Positions 1 through 10,199 of a stretch of 64,000 bases of DNA are shown one piece after another. A program made the translations under genes and the position numbers. The DNA is taken from assembly GCF_025766255.1 (NCBI RefSeq), contig NW_026516687.1:62001-126000 (forward strand). The letters are read 5' to 3'. The DNA comes from Zychaea mexicana. Lineage: Eukaryota; Mucoromycota; Mucoromycetes; Mucorales; Lichtheimiaceae. A model generated the notes under the pieces. The model did no database searches, was not told the origin of the DNA, and saw only the letters and a program-made list of their open reading frames with translations. The number at the start of each line of letters is the position of its first letter. Position 1 is the stretch's first letter.

Positions 1-120
1 TGGATGATGGAGATGGACAATCTTGTCTACGCTTCTTTCTGAGGCGTGTAGAATCGTCAGCAGCAAGATAGGATGTCCCAGATAAATGGAATGGCATCTC
101 TATCTTAACCTTATCTTTTA

Positions 121-131
121 ACACACACACA

Positions 132-163
<32 letters not shown>
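121..163. repeat. AC/CT dinucleotide microsatellite
   Basis: An (AC)n run at about 121-132 passes directly into a (CT)n run at about 134-163. It lies just beyond the stop codon of the DnaJ gene, in its presumed 3' region. It is simple-sequence DNA with no coding signal. Confidence 0.9.
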
Positions 164-168
<5 letters not shown>

Positions 169-201
169 CTGTTTGGAGAAAGTGGCTTTTACTTGTTTAT
201 T

Positions 202-1838
202 TTAGAAACAACAGAATATTCTTTTCAAAGAGTACCAAAGCCCACCACCGTTACGCTGATGAATGGGTCCCGCTTCCAGTCCATTGCTTTGGTAATCGGA
301 CAACCTGCTGCTGTTATTATTCCCTGGGTAACTCATCGTCGGTGGCATTTGCCCTGAGAGTCTGTTGGTACTGCTAGTATCGTAATCGTGTTCTTGATTG
401 ATTACTACATATAAGACAATCAGCACATGGAAAAATCGAGAGCTATCAACCATGTTACACTCTATATTATAGCACAATACCTGGTATCCTGGTGTGCTGT
501 GTACTTTCTGGTTGACGTCGGGCACGTTCTTGTCCTTGATGGATCGTATTAATCGGTGCATCCCTATCGCCTAGACAGGAATAGTTTCGCTGATGATCGT
601 CAAGATTATTTTCCACCTCCACACCATTGTCAATGACACGGCGTTGACCATGACCATAATTTTCGATGATTCGCGTTCCCTGCAGATTCACGCATATTTA
701 GGCGCTATCATCTTTCTTCTTGGCCCACATTTGTAAAGTGCAGAAACGACTTACATGCTGGTCCTGCACTGTGGATATAGTTACTGTTTCTCGATGGCCA
801 TTGACAAAACGTGTTGTGGTGCTTGTTGATGTTCTGCTGCCTAGTCCTCCCGCTGGCCCGCCAAAGCTTGTTGTCATGAACATGCTGCCTGGTTGTCGTG
901 TTGTTTTTGTGGTTCGGCCAAACATGGATGGGAAATCAAATGGATCGTTTCCAGCAGCACCAACACCACCTGGTGCGCCATTAAAGAATGGGTCATCTAA
1001 TGGAAACAGTGTTTACAGCCACTCAGAGAGATCCTCATTGCAAAATGTGTTTCTATCAAGAGGGAAGGCCTTACTGAAAATAGCGAATGGATCACGGCTA
1101 CCGAAAAACTGAGCAAACACTTCTTCGGGAGATCGGAACTGTAGATACATTTCGGGTCAATGGGTATTATAAATCAGTCAGTGGTCCCGGGTGATTTCTA
1201 TTCCGTCCAATGACTGCTTACATGAAAACCAGTGAATGGATCGTCTGTATAGCTGAATCGATTCTGCTTACATGGTGGCTGTTGCTGCTGTTGTTGCCTT
1301 GGCGTTGAATGGAAAAAGTAAGGGGTCTCGTCTGAAGAAGCAGCAGCAGCAGCAGCACCCGATATTTTGTTGTCATAGACCCTCCGCTTGGCTGCATGAA
1401 AATTACACGTTACACACTGCAGCAGTTCTCACCTCTCCTTCTGGCCGTTCCCCACTTGCCGGATTTCACATTTTGAAATCACTTACATTCATCCGACAGA
1501 ATCTCATATGCGCGACTTGATACATAAGAAAGAAATTGGTGAGCCCCTTCTACTACTCTTTCCAATCTCTTCCTTGTTGTAGTCTCTCACCTAATATCTT
1601 TAAACTGAAAAAGTAGACAGGACAGCGATGTGATAGAGCAAAGGGAGTAGAGTGAGCTTTTCTTATATGCACAAAGTATGTATATAGTGCTATGTTAGAC
1701 GCAGAAGTATACTTTTTCGGGTGCTTCGGGCGAATGGTTCTTGTCAGGATGGTATTTTAATGCAAGTTGGCGGTATGCTTTCTTGATATCTTGTTCAGAC
1801 GCATCGTGTGGTAACTCGAGTATGTTGTAATAGTCCAT
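202..1838 (-). CDS. DnaJ (Hsp40 class B, DNAJB6-like) co-chaperone
   Basis: J-domain co-chaperone that should stimulate Hsp70 ATPase. Eight exons on the minus strand: 1838-1713, 1604-1591, 1515-1487, 1391-1222, 1138-1075, 996-755, 679-481 and 404-202. All joins keep phase and give about 348 aa. The J domain fills residues 1-60, with the HPD motif at residues 30-32 (YHPDK). Its helix III is assembled across a 14-base micro-exon (FKDIS joined to RAYEILSDE). A Gly/Ala and Gln-rich linker follows, then a Gly/Phe/Asp-rich stretch (DPFTGFH, DPFAIF, DPFFNG), then a [14 protein letters not shown] segment typical of the DNAJB2/B6/B8 group. The protein ends in FCCF; the two Cys could be lipidated, but the end is not a CaaX box. 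The start is the only ATG that opens the J domain. A purine-rich (CT on the coding strand) tract lies about 50-80 bases upstream. The family is firm, exact orthology is not. Confidence 0.9.
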
Positions 1839-2199
1839 CGATCAAGTAGTATGGCAGGATATCGTCCAAGTGGGTTGGGGAGCACAGAGGGAGAGAAAGA
1901 GAGAAAGAAAAAGAAAAATAGAACAAGGGTCACGCGGATACACAGTCTGCTCTTTTTGCACCATCATTATCTTATTGTAGAACCCCTCTCTTTCCGCTTC
2001 TGGTAACCTGTACAAACTCCACAATGACATCAACATCCGCCTTCTGAACTTCTTAGAGTAAAACAAGAGTCTTTAATTTGGTAAAACCACTAAATAGATG
2101 CCCGTCAGATGGGATATGAGAAAGTCAAAAGCAAGATAGTACGAAGGATATTAGAGAGAAATGGGGATGGTGGCGATGAGAGTTTAACGGAGCGAGAGC

Positions 2200-2215
2200 G
2201 AGAGAGAGAGAGAGA
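2200..2215. repeat. GA microsatellite
   Basis: Pure GA run in the 394-base gap between the DnaJ start codon (1838) and the SAP30 stop (2233). The remaining gap holds another purine-rich patch (about 1888-1920). An open frame across 1842-2066 shows no recognisable protein and is probably UTR or promoter. Confidence 0.85.
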
Positions 2216-2232
2216 AAGATCCGGCCTGCCGA

Positions 2233-2775
2233 TCAGTGGATATTCAATGGCAATCGAAGTACGCTATCTGTAATACAGAAAATACGTTAAGTCTTCTCGA
2301 CACCACTACCACTACCACACACACACTGTGAGAGATCTCCAAGCAAAAAGTTACCTCTGTATCGTGCAGTGTAAAGAAAGCACGTAATGGCATCCACCTC
2401 CTTGACTGTCTGGTTCGCAAAATGACGAGAAACTGCTGCCACGAGCTCTTCCTTGTTACATTTCGAAGGCACCTTAATTTTGTGAACGCGGGCATACTTT
2501 CGTAACACCGGCATGTCCAATGAGTTAAAGTTGATCTAGTATAGAAATCAGGTTGGCCGTTCAATGTGTCACTTTAGTACATGTTCTGAAGGCACACGGA
2601 GGCAGGGTTCGCTTACAGTCTGGAATTCCTTGCCAACATTGTTGTTTTCTGTTCTGCGTCGTTTGTCACGTTCACGATCCATATTGCCGCTGCTGTGTTT
2701 CACGGAAGGCTGTGTGTTGGCGTTGTTGGTGCCGTTCATAGCACTTGCTCTTGGTTTCGATTTCATGGCAGGCAT
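2233..2775 (-). CDS. SAP30: SAP30-like Sin3/histone deacetylase complex subunit
   Basis: Small subunit of the Sin3-Rpd3/HDAC co-repressor, expected in the nucleus. Three exons: 2775-2617, 2535-2355 and 2267-2233, phases consistent, 124 aa. Residues 1-53 are basic and disordered (Lys/Arg/Asn-rich, possible nuclear localisation signal DKRRR). From residue 54 the sequence reads INFNSLDMPVLRKYARVHKI, then NKEELVAAVSRHF and VDAITCFLYTARYRDSVLRL. This is the Sin3-binding domain layout of SAP30: a first helix with LRKYARVHK, then a second with EELVxxVxxHF, then a closing FLYxxR strand. The last exon supplies only 11 residues but restores the conserved end. The second ATG four codons in could also be used. 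It is divergent from the TOPORS-like gene, with 194 bases between the start codons. Confidence 0.9.
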
Positions 2776-2969
2776 TATTGTATTGATATATACTAATGTA
2801 TAGAGGGACTGTAAGATAAAAAGGGGGTTGGGATATATGAATTAAAGAGAAGAAGATGCTGCTGAGCTACGAATCCCCGTCTTTCCTCTTCTTAAAAAAG
2901 GTTTTTTTTTCTCTGCTTGGCCCCGCCTCCCCACCCCCCGTTTACCTTTATCCGAACCCTTTTATTTGT
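2776..2969. promoter_or_regulatory. shared divergent promoter region, SAP30 / TOPORS-like
   Basis: The 194 bases between the two divergent start codons must hold both promoters and both 5' UTRs. It contains a T-rich/C-rich stretch (about 2897-2945) just before the plus-strand start and AT-rich sequence near 2790-2850. No clear TATA element could be assigned to either gene. Confidence 0.5.
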
Positions 2970-4071
2970 ATGCAGTCTCCAAAGAACATAACTGGCAAGC
3001 GGAAAAGACTGGGCACTGACACCACTTCCACCAGCAATTGTATCGCGAGTGCAGTAGACGATAGACGACGATCAAGTGCTGCTGCTAGTACCACTAGTGA
3101 CAGCAGCACCAGTACTACTTTTACTATTGACGACAACCACGATCCCACCGCCCTTCGAAAACCGACGTGTTCCATATGCATACAACCCTACATTCGCCGC
3201 ACATTCCTACAACCATGCTACCATTCCTTTTGCTTCCAGTGCATTCGTCAGTGGATCAACATTGTGCCCAACTGTCCGTTATGCAAGCAACTGGTTGATT
3301 CCCTGGTCTACAATATGGACGAAACAACAAAGACGTTTCAAGAATACAGCCTGGCTGCGAACGCTGCTAGTGACAGTCCTCACGACCCTTCTCCTGAACC
3401 GCCGCCGACGACGCTTCAGGATAGTGTTTTGCCGTTACGCCGTCAGATGTATCTTCATCCTCGTTCTTTCAGTCGTGTCATTTATCCTCCTGTTCTAAAT
3501 CGATTTGCTGGTGTGCATTATATCACCCCAGAGCATATTCCCAAGGTATAAAAACCTCTTCTAATAACAATGGGCCTTGCTGTTACGGGTGAATAAAACT
3601 TTCTATGAGGTGTTGTTGTGGGAAATATAAAACATTCTGGTTCTTTGCTGTATTTAGGTTAGCACGTTTCTAGCACGCGAAATACCAGCCATCATGGGTA
3701 AAACGTCCGATACATTCACCGAGCGGCATATCCAGGCTGTCCTGTTAACGCCCTATGAAGCAAACAAGCAACAACAGCAACGCAAATCCACATCGACTAG
3801 GAGCAGCAGTAGTAGTACTAACAGCAGGTCGTTTTCTTTTTCCAATACCAGAAGCAACGCTTCCACTGCTACTACTAGTAATAGCAGCAGCCAGATGATG
3901 TCAATGTATGATCCAAATGTGATCCAGGAGTTGGGAGAGTGGCTGACGATCGGCGCCAAGGACGTGGATGGGGCGATTGTGGCGCGAAGGTTTATCGATG
4001 AGGTCATGGCATTCATTAAGAGTGGCATGGATTATTGGACCTATGTCGCCACAGCAAAGTATGAAGAATAG
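2970..4071 (+). CDS. TOPORS-like RING-finger E3 ligase
   Basis: Predicted ubiquitin/SUMO E3. Two exons, 2970-3545 and 3658-4071, joined in phase 0 (AAG then GTT), 329 aa. Residues 1-55 are Ser/Thr-rich with a basic GKRKR patch. The C3HC4 RING lies at about residues 66-107: CSIC, then CYHSFCFQCI with the Cys-His ligands, then CPLC after IRQWINIVPN. The tail contains the LRRQMYLH and PKVSTFLAREIPAI region, and then a conserved helical part from YDPNVIQELGEW to FIKSGMDYWTYVA. RING plus this C-terminal helical domain is the TOPORS arrangement (topoisomerase I-binding E3). A Ser/Asn low-complexity insert sits at about residues 220-265. The open frame extends upstream to another ATG at 2856, but that part is hydrophobic and Pro-rich and looks like promoter or UTR, so I prefer 2970. 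Confidence 0.82.
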
Positions 4072-4337
4072 ATAGCCACGATTCTTTTTCTGTAAATATT
4101 ATATACACTTTCTCTAACGCCCAGAGAAACTTGGACTGTACATAATGATAAAAGTTTCTTTTCAGCGGTTATTAATTATATTATTTTTATCAGTATGGAC
4201 AGTAATGATGATGCAGAATGGAAATAAGGGGACGGATGGTGGGTATTATATTGGAAGCGAAAGAGGGGTTAAAATTACTATTTACAAAGAAGAGAAAACA
4301 TACATGGGACAAGGATAAAGAGCAGGGCATATACAGT

Positions 4338-5619
4338 TCACCGGGAACATTCTTCATAGCTTGGCAGCGTAGGTTGCTGAGCTCTCGCACTGTAACCAGG
4401 CAATGCGAGACTTCTGTTAATGTTACACGACGACCGTCTGTTGCGTAGCAATGCAATCATTGCCACGGGATCATAAGGAATAGAGGAAGCATGGTCATCG
4501 TACGCAGGCAAATAGTCGTGTTGGAGCTCGTGCGGCGGACAGACCTTGATGGGCATCATGACCCGCAGTTCTGAGATATTCCCAGTATCCGGATTGACGA
4601 CCGATAGTGCAAACTTTAACCGGTGGCGAATTTTCACCTGTTCATTCAAGCAATCGGTCTGGCAATCGTCCGGGGAGGTCGGCACAGGGAACGTCAGATT
4701 AATATCCTCAAAGTTGGTTTTCACTTGGGTATAGTGAATGATCCGGCTGTGTGTCCGTGGTTTACTTTGGGGTGGCGATTCCCTGTCCCAGCTTCGACAC
4801 GACATGTACTCCTTGAGATAGCAAGACAAGTAGCGGATTTGAACTTTGTCGGACAGGGTGGCAATGGTGGCCGACACTTGGACCTGGCCACCCTGAGGAA
4901 CGGTTTTGCTGGGTGCAGTAAAGGCATAGCTGAGCTTGTCGGCCCAGTGATCTGCGATTGCCACAGGGTGCTGATCCAGGGTATAGTCGGGCATCATGCT
5001 CCATGCTTCCTCTTCTTCGGGTCGGCGAGCCACGTGGATCGTCCGTCGGCATATATAGTTGCGGGCAAAAAACGCTGGTCGCTCCACCACGGCCTTCAGA
5101 GTGTATTGCACGACGTAAATGTTGCCTACGCGCGTGGATTCAGGCAGGTGTCCTGGCAATGGTAGCTCAAAGTCGTAGGTGTGGGTGCCTGTTCCCAGCG
5201 TGTTGTGCATCTGCTGAGCACCACCGTTATTATTATGGCGTGGTAAGAATGTCCATGTATGGCAAATGATGTTGTGGTCGTCTTCGTACACGCGTTCGTG
5301 TCCATTCCCAAGCTCTGCATACATGACGATGTTTTGATTCTTTTTAGCTAATAGAGCATTATCTTGCTGTAGCACAAAGCATCCTTTCCAACAAGTCACG
5401 AAAAGTGTAAATAAATTACTTACGCACTACTTGTCGCTTGATGATGTTACCAGAAAAATGCAGTGCAATAGTCTTGACCTTGGTCGGCTGTACAAGGTTG
5501 AGCGAAACAACACCGCGCAAGACGCAGCCGGAAGACTCTGTTGTGCTTCCGTACATGACGAGCTGGTCGTTCTCGAGATCGATCCGCAACAAGCGCTCGC
5601 TATCGGACGTAGGGAGCAT
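4338..5619 (-). CDS. alpha-arrestin (arrestin-domain adaptor)
   Basis: Adaptor expected to link membrane cargo to a NEDD4/Rsp5-type ubiquitin ligase. Two exons, 5619-5424 and 5347-4338, give 401 aa with phase kept (GTG C joined to CT AAA). The N-terminal arrestin fold begins with LLRIDLENDQLVMYG and the typical first-strand segment VLRGVVSLNL; FELPLPGHLPEST is a hallmark of the arrestin N domain. The C domain runs from VPQGGQVQVSATI to LRVMMPIKVC. Near the C-terminus there are two candidate WW-binding LPxY motifs, LPAYDD and LPSYEE, as in fungal alpha-arrestins. The length is near the family norm. A strong CT tract on the coding strand (5681-5709 on the map) lies 60-90 bases upstream of the start. 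Large open frames on the opposite strand here are shadows. Confidence 0.9.
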
Positions 5620-5680
5620 CGTGTAAAAAGCAAAAACAGTAGGTACGTTAAAATGGCAGAGAAGGAAAATAAAAGAAAAA

Positions 5681-5709
5681 GAGAGAAAGAGAGAGAGAGA
5701 GAGAGAGAG
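5681..5709 (-). promoter_or_regulatory. CT tract upstream of alpha-arrestin start
   Basis: A nearly pure GA run on the plus strand, so a pyrimidine (CT) tract on the arrestin coding strand, 62-90 bases before its ATG. CT-rich leaders are common in fungal promoters and 5' UTRs. A second GA run occurs at about 5826-5855. Confidence 0.6.
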
Positions 5710-5823
5710 CGGGAAAAAAAAAGAAAGATTGTGATTATATTTCAATTAGGAAAGACCTGGCGTTGTTCTTGTGCGTTTGTTGTGTGAATGTTGTGGGTGC
5801 AGGTGGCAGGGCCGACCGCTCAC

Positions 5824-5861
<38 letters not shown>

Positions 5862-8544
5862 TGGTGTGCGTTACACTTGGTGCTGCTATACAAACTTGTT
5901 TGTTGTCCCCCACGTTTTACCTTCTTCATGTCCCTAAGTAGGCGTACCTATGCAGTATGAGAAAGAAGAAGGGAAGGAAACAGATCTCTTTCTCTTTCTC
6001 TTGCCCTCGCATTTTCTCCTGCATCACGATAATCTTATCCATCTTTCGCCTTCTTCTCCACAAACAAACAACAAACACACAGCAAATCATCTGAGGGCTG
6101 CTTGCTATGATGATCTTCTGCATTGTACATATTTGTGAGGGATGACGATGCTTCGAGGAGGTGCTTAAAACTGTAAGAGGATGATTCGCCTTGATGTGTT
6201 GTGTTGCTTTGTGTGGTGTGCAACTTGCACTATACTGCATTTGTATAATTTGACGGTACAGCCCACTATGCTGTTTCTTTTGTTTCGCACGCACGACGAG
6301 CGATACACACACACACACAAAGCACCAACAAGCAGCCAAGCAGTACGGATCTTCTCACGTGATGTTGTAAATTGTGTCATGCTGCTTTCCTTATTCACTC
6401 ACCACTCATCATCAGCAAGTTGTATGTGTGTGTTGGCCGTGCACCCGCCACCCACTGTCCAAAAGAGTTGTAATTAGGGACAAACCGTCTTACGTAACGT
6501 TTCATAATCTTTATTGATAACATGAGCAAGTAAAAAGGAAAAAGGAAAAATATGGTATGGGATAACAATGGAGTCTATCTACTACTGCTGCTGATGTCCA
6601 CGACTCTTAACAGTATACTACGTAATACATAATAGTAACAACCAGACTTGTTGTTGTTGCCCGGTGTAGAGGTCATAATGTGAGGTCAGTCATCCAACCA
6701 TCAAGCGAAATAATCTAGGCGGATGTGATGGATGAAACATTGGTGCTTGGGTTACACACCCTGTCGTGACCACATTAATGATCATGAGAAAAAAAACTTC
6801 ACTTCCGGCTGTTCTGTTTTACCTTACTTCCATGCTTAGTTCATCACTGCCGATTACCATCGTAGACGTAGGCCGTGGTAAAAATCATCAATTAAGCAAA
6901 AACGACAGGATAAGAGCGGGGAATCATCGTTATTTTAAAATTACTACAGCCTACCAGCAATACACAAGCGATATCCAGTGAGTGCAAAGCATGCTCATGG
7001 CTGCTACGGTAGTATGTAGTAGCTCGTGTGGGTATTATGTCGAGCAAGTCAACCTACTGTTGCAAAACGCATGATTGCCCATAACTAGTGTTGTTGACCA
7101 CAAACCACCAATGCTGTCATGTTTATTCAGTTGAACAGAAGCTTATAACGTGAGACCAGACAGATAGCCGAAACGGACAACTAGCAAAGTGTCGTACAAA
7201 TACATATACTAGAGCTTGTTGTGTTTTCTGTTTAGTGATGTGTATAGCTTTCGTATGCGTCAATGTATCCGTTGTTATTGGCTAATAATCACAACTTTCT
7301 CATGATTCCTTTCTCTGTGAGCCTTCCACGTCTCTTTCTCCATCGGGAATCAGTGACAAAAAAAACCTGCTTTGTGAACCGGTTACACAAAAACACTCTA
7401 ATTCTCGCTGACGGCGGGAAATGGTAAGAAGCCTTGATTTTTAGAGGCAGCAGATTGGGGCATACATTCACACTGCGAATAATAAACCATTTACACAATG
7501 TCAACTTTGCAGTTTGCCCATAGCTAATATATCACGCAAGAGTAATGCGCAATATGTACATAAGCCTTTTACTAGATAGGAAGTTTGTTGAAGCAGTCGT
7601 CAAACTTAGCGATAGAGTATTATCAAAATCCTTCAAGATCACTAACTAGAACCTGGTTGCATGCCATATGAATCCCAGTTGTCAAGGTTTCTTCCTCCAG
7701 AAGCTGTTCTCTCTTGAGTTTACTCTTGAAGATAAACCAAAACTGCTTAATTGATTTACCTCGGTTGGGTTTCCTCATTCATATCCCTGAGATATGAATG
7801 CCCTTCCAATTGACACAACATATGCAAAATGTACATAGTAAATGTAAACATTACACAAAAATGGTGAATGAGAGTTCGATATCTTCGAGCGAAGCAAGCA
7901 ACCTGTGCTGTTAGTTTTTCAGCTGCTGATTTATGCATCACACCTAGATTCGTTCAACTCATGCACCATCACCAACAGCACTTTCATCATTTTTTTTCTC
8001 TTCGTGAACACAAGCACTTTTATGGTTGTGCATCACAAGTTCAGCAGTCGAGTTGACATGAATGAACTTTGTTTAATGAGCGTGATAGATACACGCAACC
8101 AAACATCCACCTGCACAGAACTTTTGCACGTCAACGATTAGCGCAGCTATAATAAATCAGAGTGAAAGTTTTTGATATACGCAACTTAACAAGGTCGGTC
8201 GCCTATACATAGTATCATATTTTATTTGCCTCTTTTTCAGAGTAATGGCAGTACCGTTCACACAACATTGGCTATCATACAGATGATTATCTTATTTATA
8301 AATCAGCCAAGAATGGATTTGTTCCCAAGGGTTTAAAACATACAACTTTGTTGTCATTGAATGCTGCAAAAGAAAGACCTTTCCGACGGCAACGGCAGGA
8401 TCTAGTAAGAAGTTGATTTAGTGACTAACTGAATCATCAAAGGTAGAGGAAAGTAAGGCAAGGGGAAAAGTTGGAAGCAGTTCGGGTGAGTGGCCGCCGT
8501 AACAAAGAGCATAAATAATTTTTGCTTAGAACAAGCAACACCGT
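5710..8544. other. gene-free stretch
   Basis: About 2.8 kb between the arrestin start and the end of the Arg-rich repeat gene. It holds a GA microsatellite (about 5826-5855) and a short AC run (about 6305-6318), then AT-rich sequence with only short open frames on both strands. I recognised no protein, RNA gene or transposon. Part of 5.7-6.4 kb may be 5' leader of the arrestin gene. Confidence 0.6.
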
Positions 8545-9276
8545 TTAACACCTCTTTCCTCCTGACGATAAAGCTACCACACCTGCCTGCTGCCAGGAAT
8601 AATTGAGGAAGATTGCGTGTGTGATAAATGAGAAAAGGAAAGGAGTGAGAGAGGAAGACCAGTGGAAAAAGTAGAGCATAATATGTGTCAGGATCTATCA
8701 ACATACCCGCTCTCGGCTGCGATAACCCTCATCTTCTCGGGCCTCACTTCTGGCAATACGGTCTCGTTCCTATGATTTGCAACAAACCAAGAAAAGTAAC
8801 GGTTGGGCATGTATATATTATACGGGGAAAGGTAGAGCATAATATGTATGAGGATCTATTAACATACCCGCTCTCGGTTACGATATGCTTCGTTTTGACG
8901 GGCCTCCGCTCTCGCAAGACGATTTCGCTCCTGTCACACATCATATAAATCACACACAAAACAAAAGGAATAAATAAAAACAAAACGAATGATGTTAGTC
9001 TGTAATGATGATATGGTTGAATATATGTATTTATTGTATATATTGTTGCAATTGATATGGGGGTTAAAGGAGACTCGTTAGTACAGGGCATACCCGTTCT
9101 CTCTCACGGTTTTCCTCATTCATGCGTGCGCGTCGTTGTTGTTGTCGAATACGTGCCGCCTCACGATCCTGCGTACGTTGCTCCTCATCCATGTCTTCAC
9201 GCAGACGTGCACGCCGTCTTCGCTGGCGTTCAGCATCACGAGCACGATCTGCGTCGGATCGTTCTCCCCCGCGCAT
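8545..9276 (-). CDS. Arg/Glu-rich repeat protein of unknown function
   Basis: Unrecognised small basic protein. Four exons, 9276-9094, 8930-8868, 8769-8707 and 8586-8545, all joined in phase 0, about 116 aa. Exon 1 reads MRGGERSDADRARDAERQ and continues as Arg/Gln/Glu-rich helix (MDEEQRTQDREAARIRQQQ). Exons 2 and 3 are both exactly 63 bases and encode two versions of one 21-residue unit (ERNRLARAEAR.., ERDRIARSEAR.., each ending RER). The flanking introns are also alike, so they arose by tandem duplication. The last exon adds only AGVVALSSGGKRC. Such charged repeats occur in several unrelated eukaryotic proteins, some linked to mobile elements, so no function is assigned. The ATG at 9321 would add a hydrophobic leader and is the alternative start. 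The last exon is the least certain part. Confidence 0.55.
8680..8932 (-). repeat. tandem duplication of an exon plus flanking intron
   Basis: Two copies of about 90-100 bases lie at roughly 8680-8771 and 8829-8932. Each has a GTATGT donor, a 63-base coding unit and near-identical downstream intron sequence including AGAGCATAATATGT. Both the exon and its intron were copied, about 150 bases apart. Confidence 0.8.
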
Positions 9277-10199
9277 TATTGTTTTTACTGATTGTAATAA
9301 TAAGGAAAAGAACAGTAGCACAAAGTAATGGAAGGGGCAAAGGAGAACACAAAAAAGGAAACTTCGTTTGTTTCTATTTTTTGTTTTTATTTTTCTTTTG
9401 CGCGTAACTTCGTGACGCGATTTGCCGTGACACGATGTGCCACGTATTTGACAGTGTCTTCACTTAATACTCTGTCTACGCTCCCTTTGCATAAGTGAAA
9501 GCATGGCAAGACAATTGAATTGCCATATTTACTGTGATTACAGTCAAACAGTCATCATCACAGTAGAGCCATATTATGCTATGTGCATGCCGATACAATT
9601 CACGTTGTAGTTTTTTTAAGTTTTTGTTATTGTTAGGCAACACGTTAATTTAGCTCCTATTTTCCTGGTTTCATCAAATCACAATAGATACATCTCATAT
9701 TATATGCATGCCGACACGTTAATTCACTTTATGAGTTTTTTGTTATAAATGGCGACACGTTATTGAGGCTTGTGTGATGATCGCTGAAATTGAGTAAATT
9801 GTAGCAATAACAATATATAAACTACAGGTCAGTTACTATACAGTGGATTCTCCAGTACTCGTTGGTCTCTGACGTCTTCGTTATAAGAACTTTTAAAAAT
9901 AGGCGTGACGCTACAGAGTACAGACACCTAGACCGACCGACCGACCGACAGACAAACCAATTTTGTCCCTTGCCGCTTTGTAGCCGCAAGCTCCCGCCCC
10001 ACTTTTTATCTCTCTTAACCTTTGTGCACTCTTGTAACCCTAGATACTCCCCTTTTTGTTTTCTCTCTCAAGTCCTTTATCATTTTGCTCTACATTTTCT
10101 CCCTCTGGCTCACTGGGTTTTTGTTCACCAGTCATGGCGACCGGGCTTTAGCGAGTATGCGATTGGCGAAGCGCTTATATCGCCATTTAATTAAGATTT
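9277..10199. other. gene-free stretch with diverged repeats
   Basis: No convincing gene. The part at about 9570-9770 holds two diverged copies of a roughly 110-base unit, recognisable by GCATGCCGA(T/C)AC and ACACGTTAATT. A GACC tetranucleotide run lies at about 9931-9947. A pyrimidine-rich patch at about 9960-10110 precedes the broken gene that follows. Confidence 0.5.

Noticed and set aside
2856..2969. Upstream in-frame extension of the TOPORS-like protein
   Set aside because: Hydrophobic and Pro-rich, from a T-run and C-rich promoter-like sequence, with no family similarity. ATG at 2970 gives the expected basic N-terminus.
4623..5165. 180-residue plus-strand open frame
   Set aside because: Lies wholly opposite the arrestin exon, which carries clear family motifs. 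It is a codon-bias shadow.
5926..6477. Overlapping open frames on both strands
   Set aside because: Cys/Ser/His-rich composition from repeats, no motifs, no plausible splice partners.
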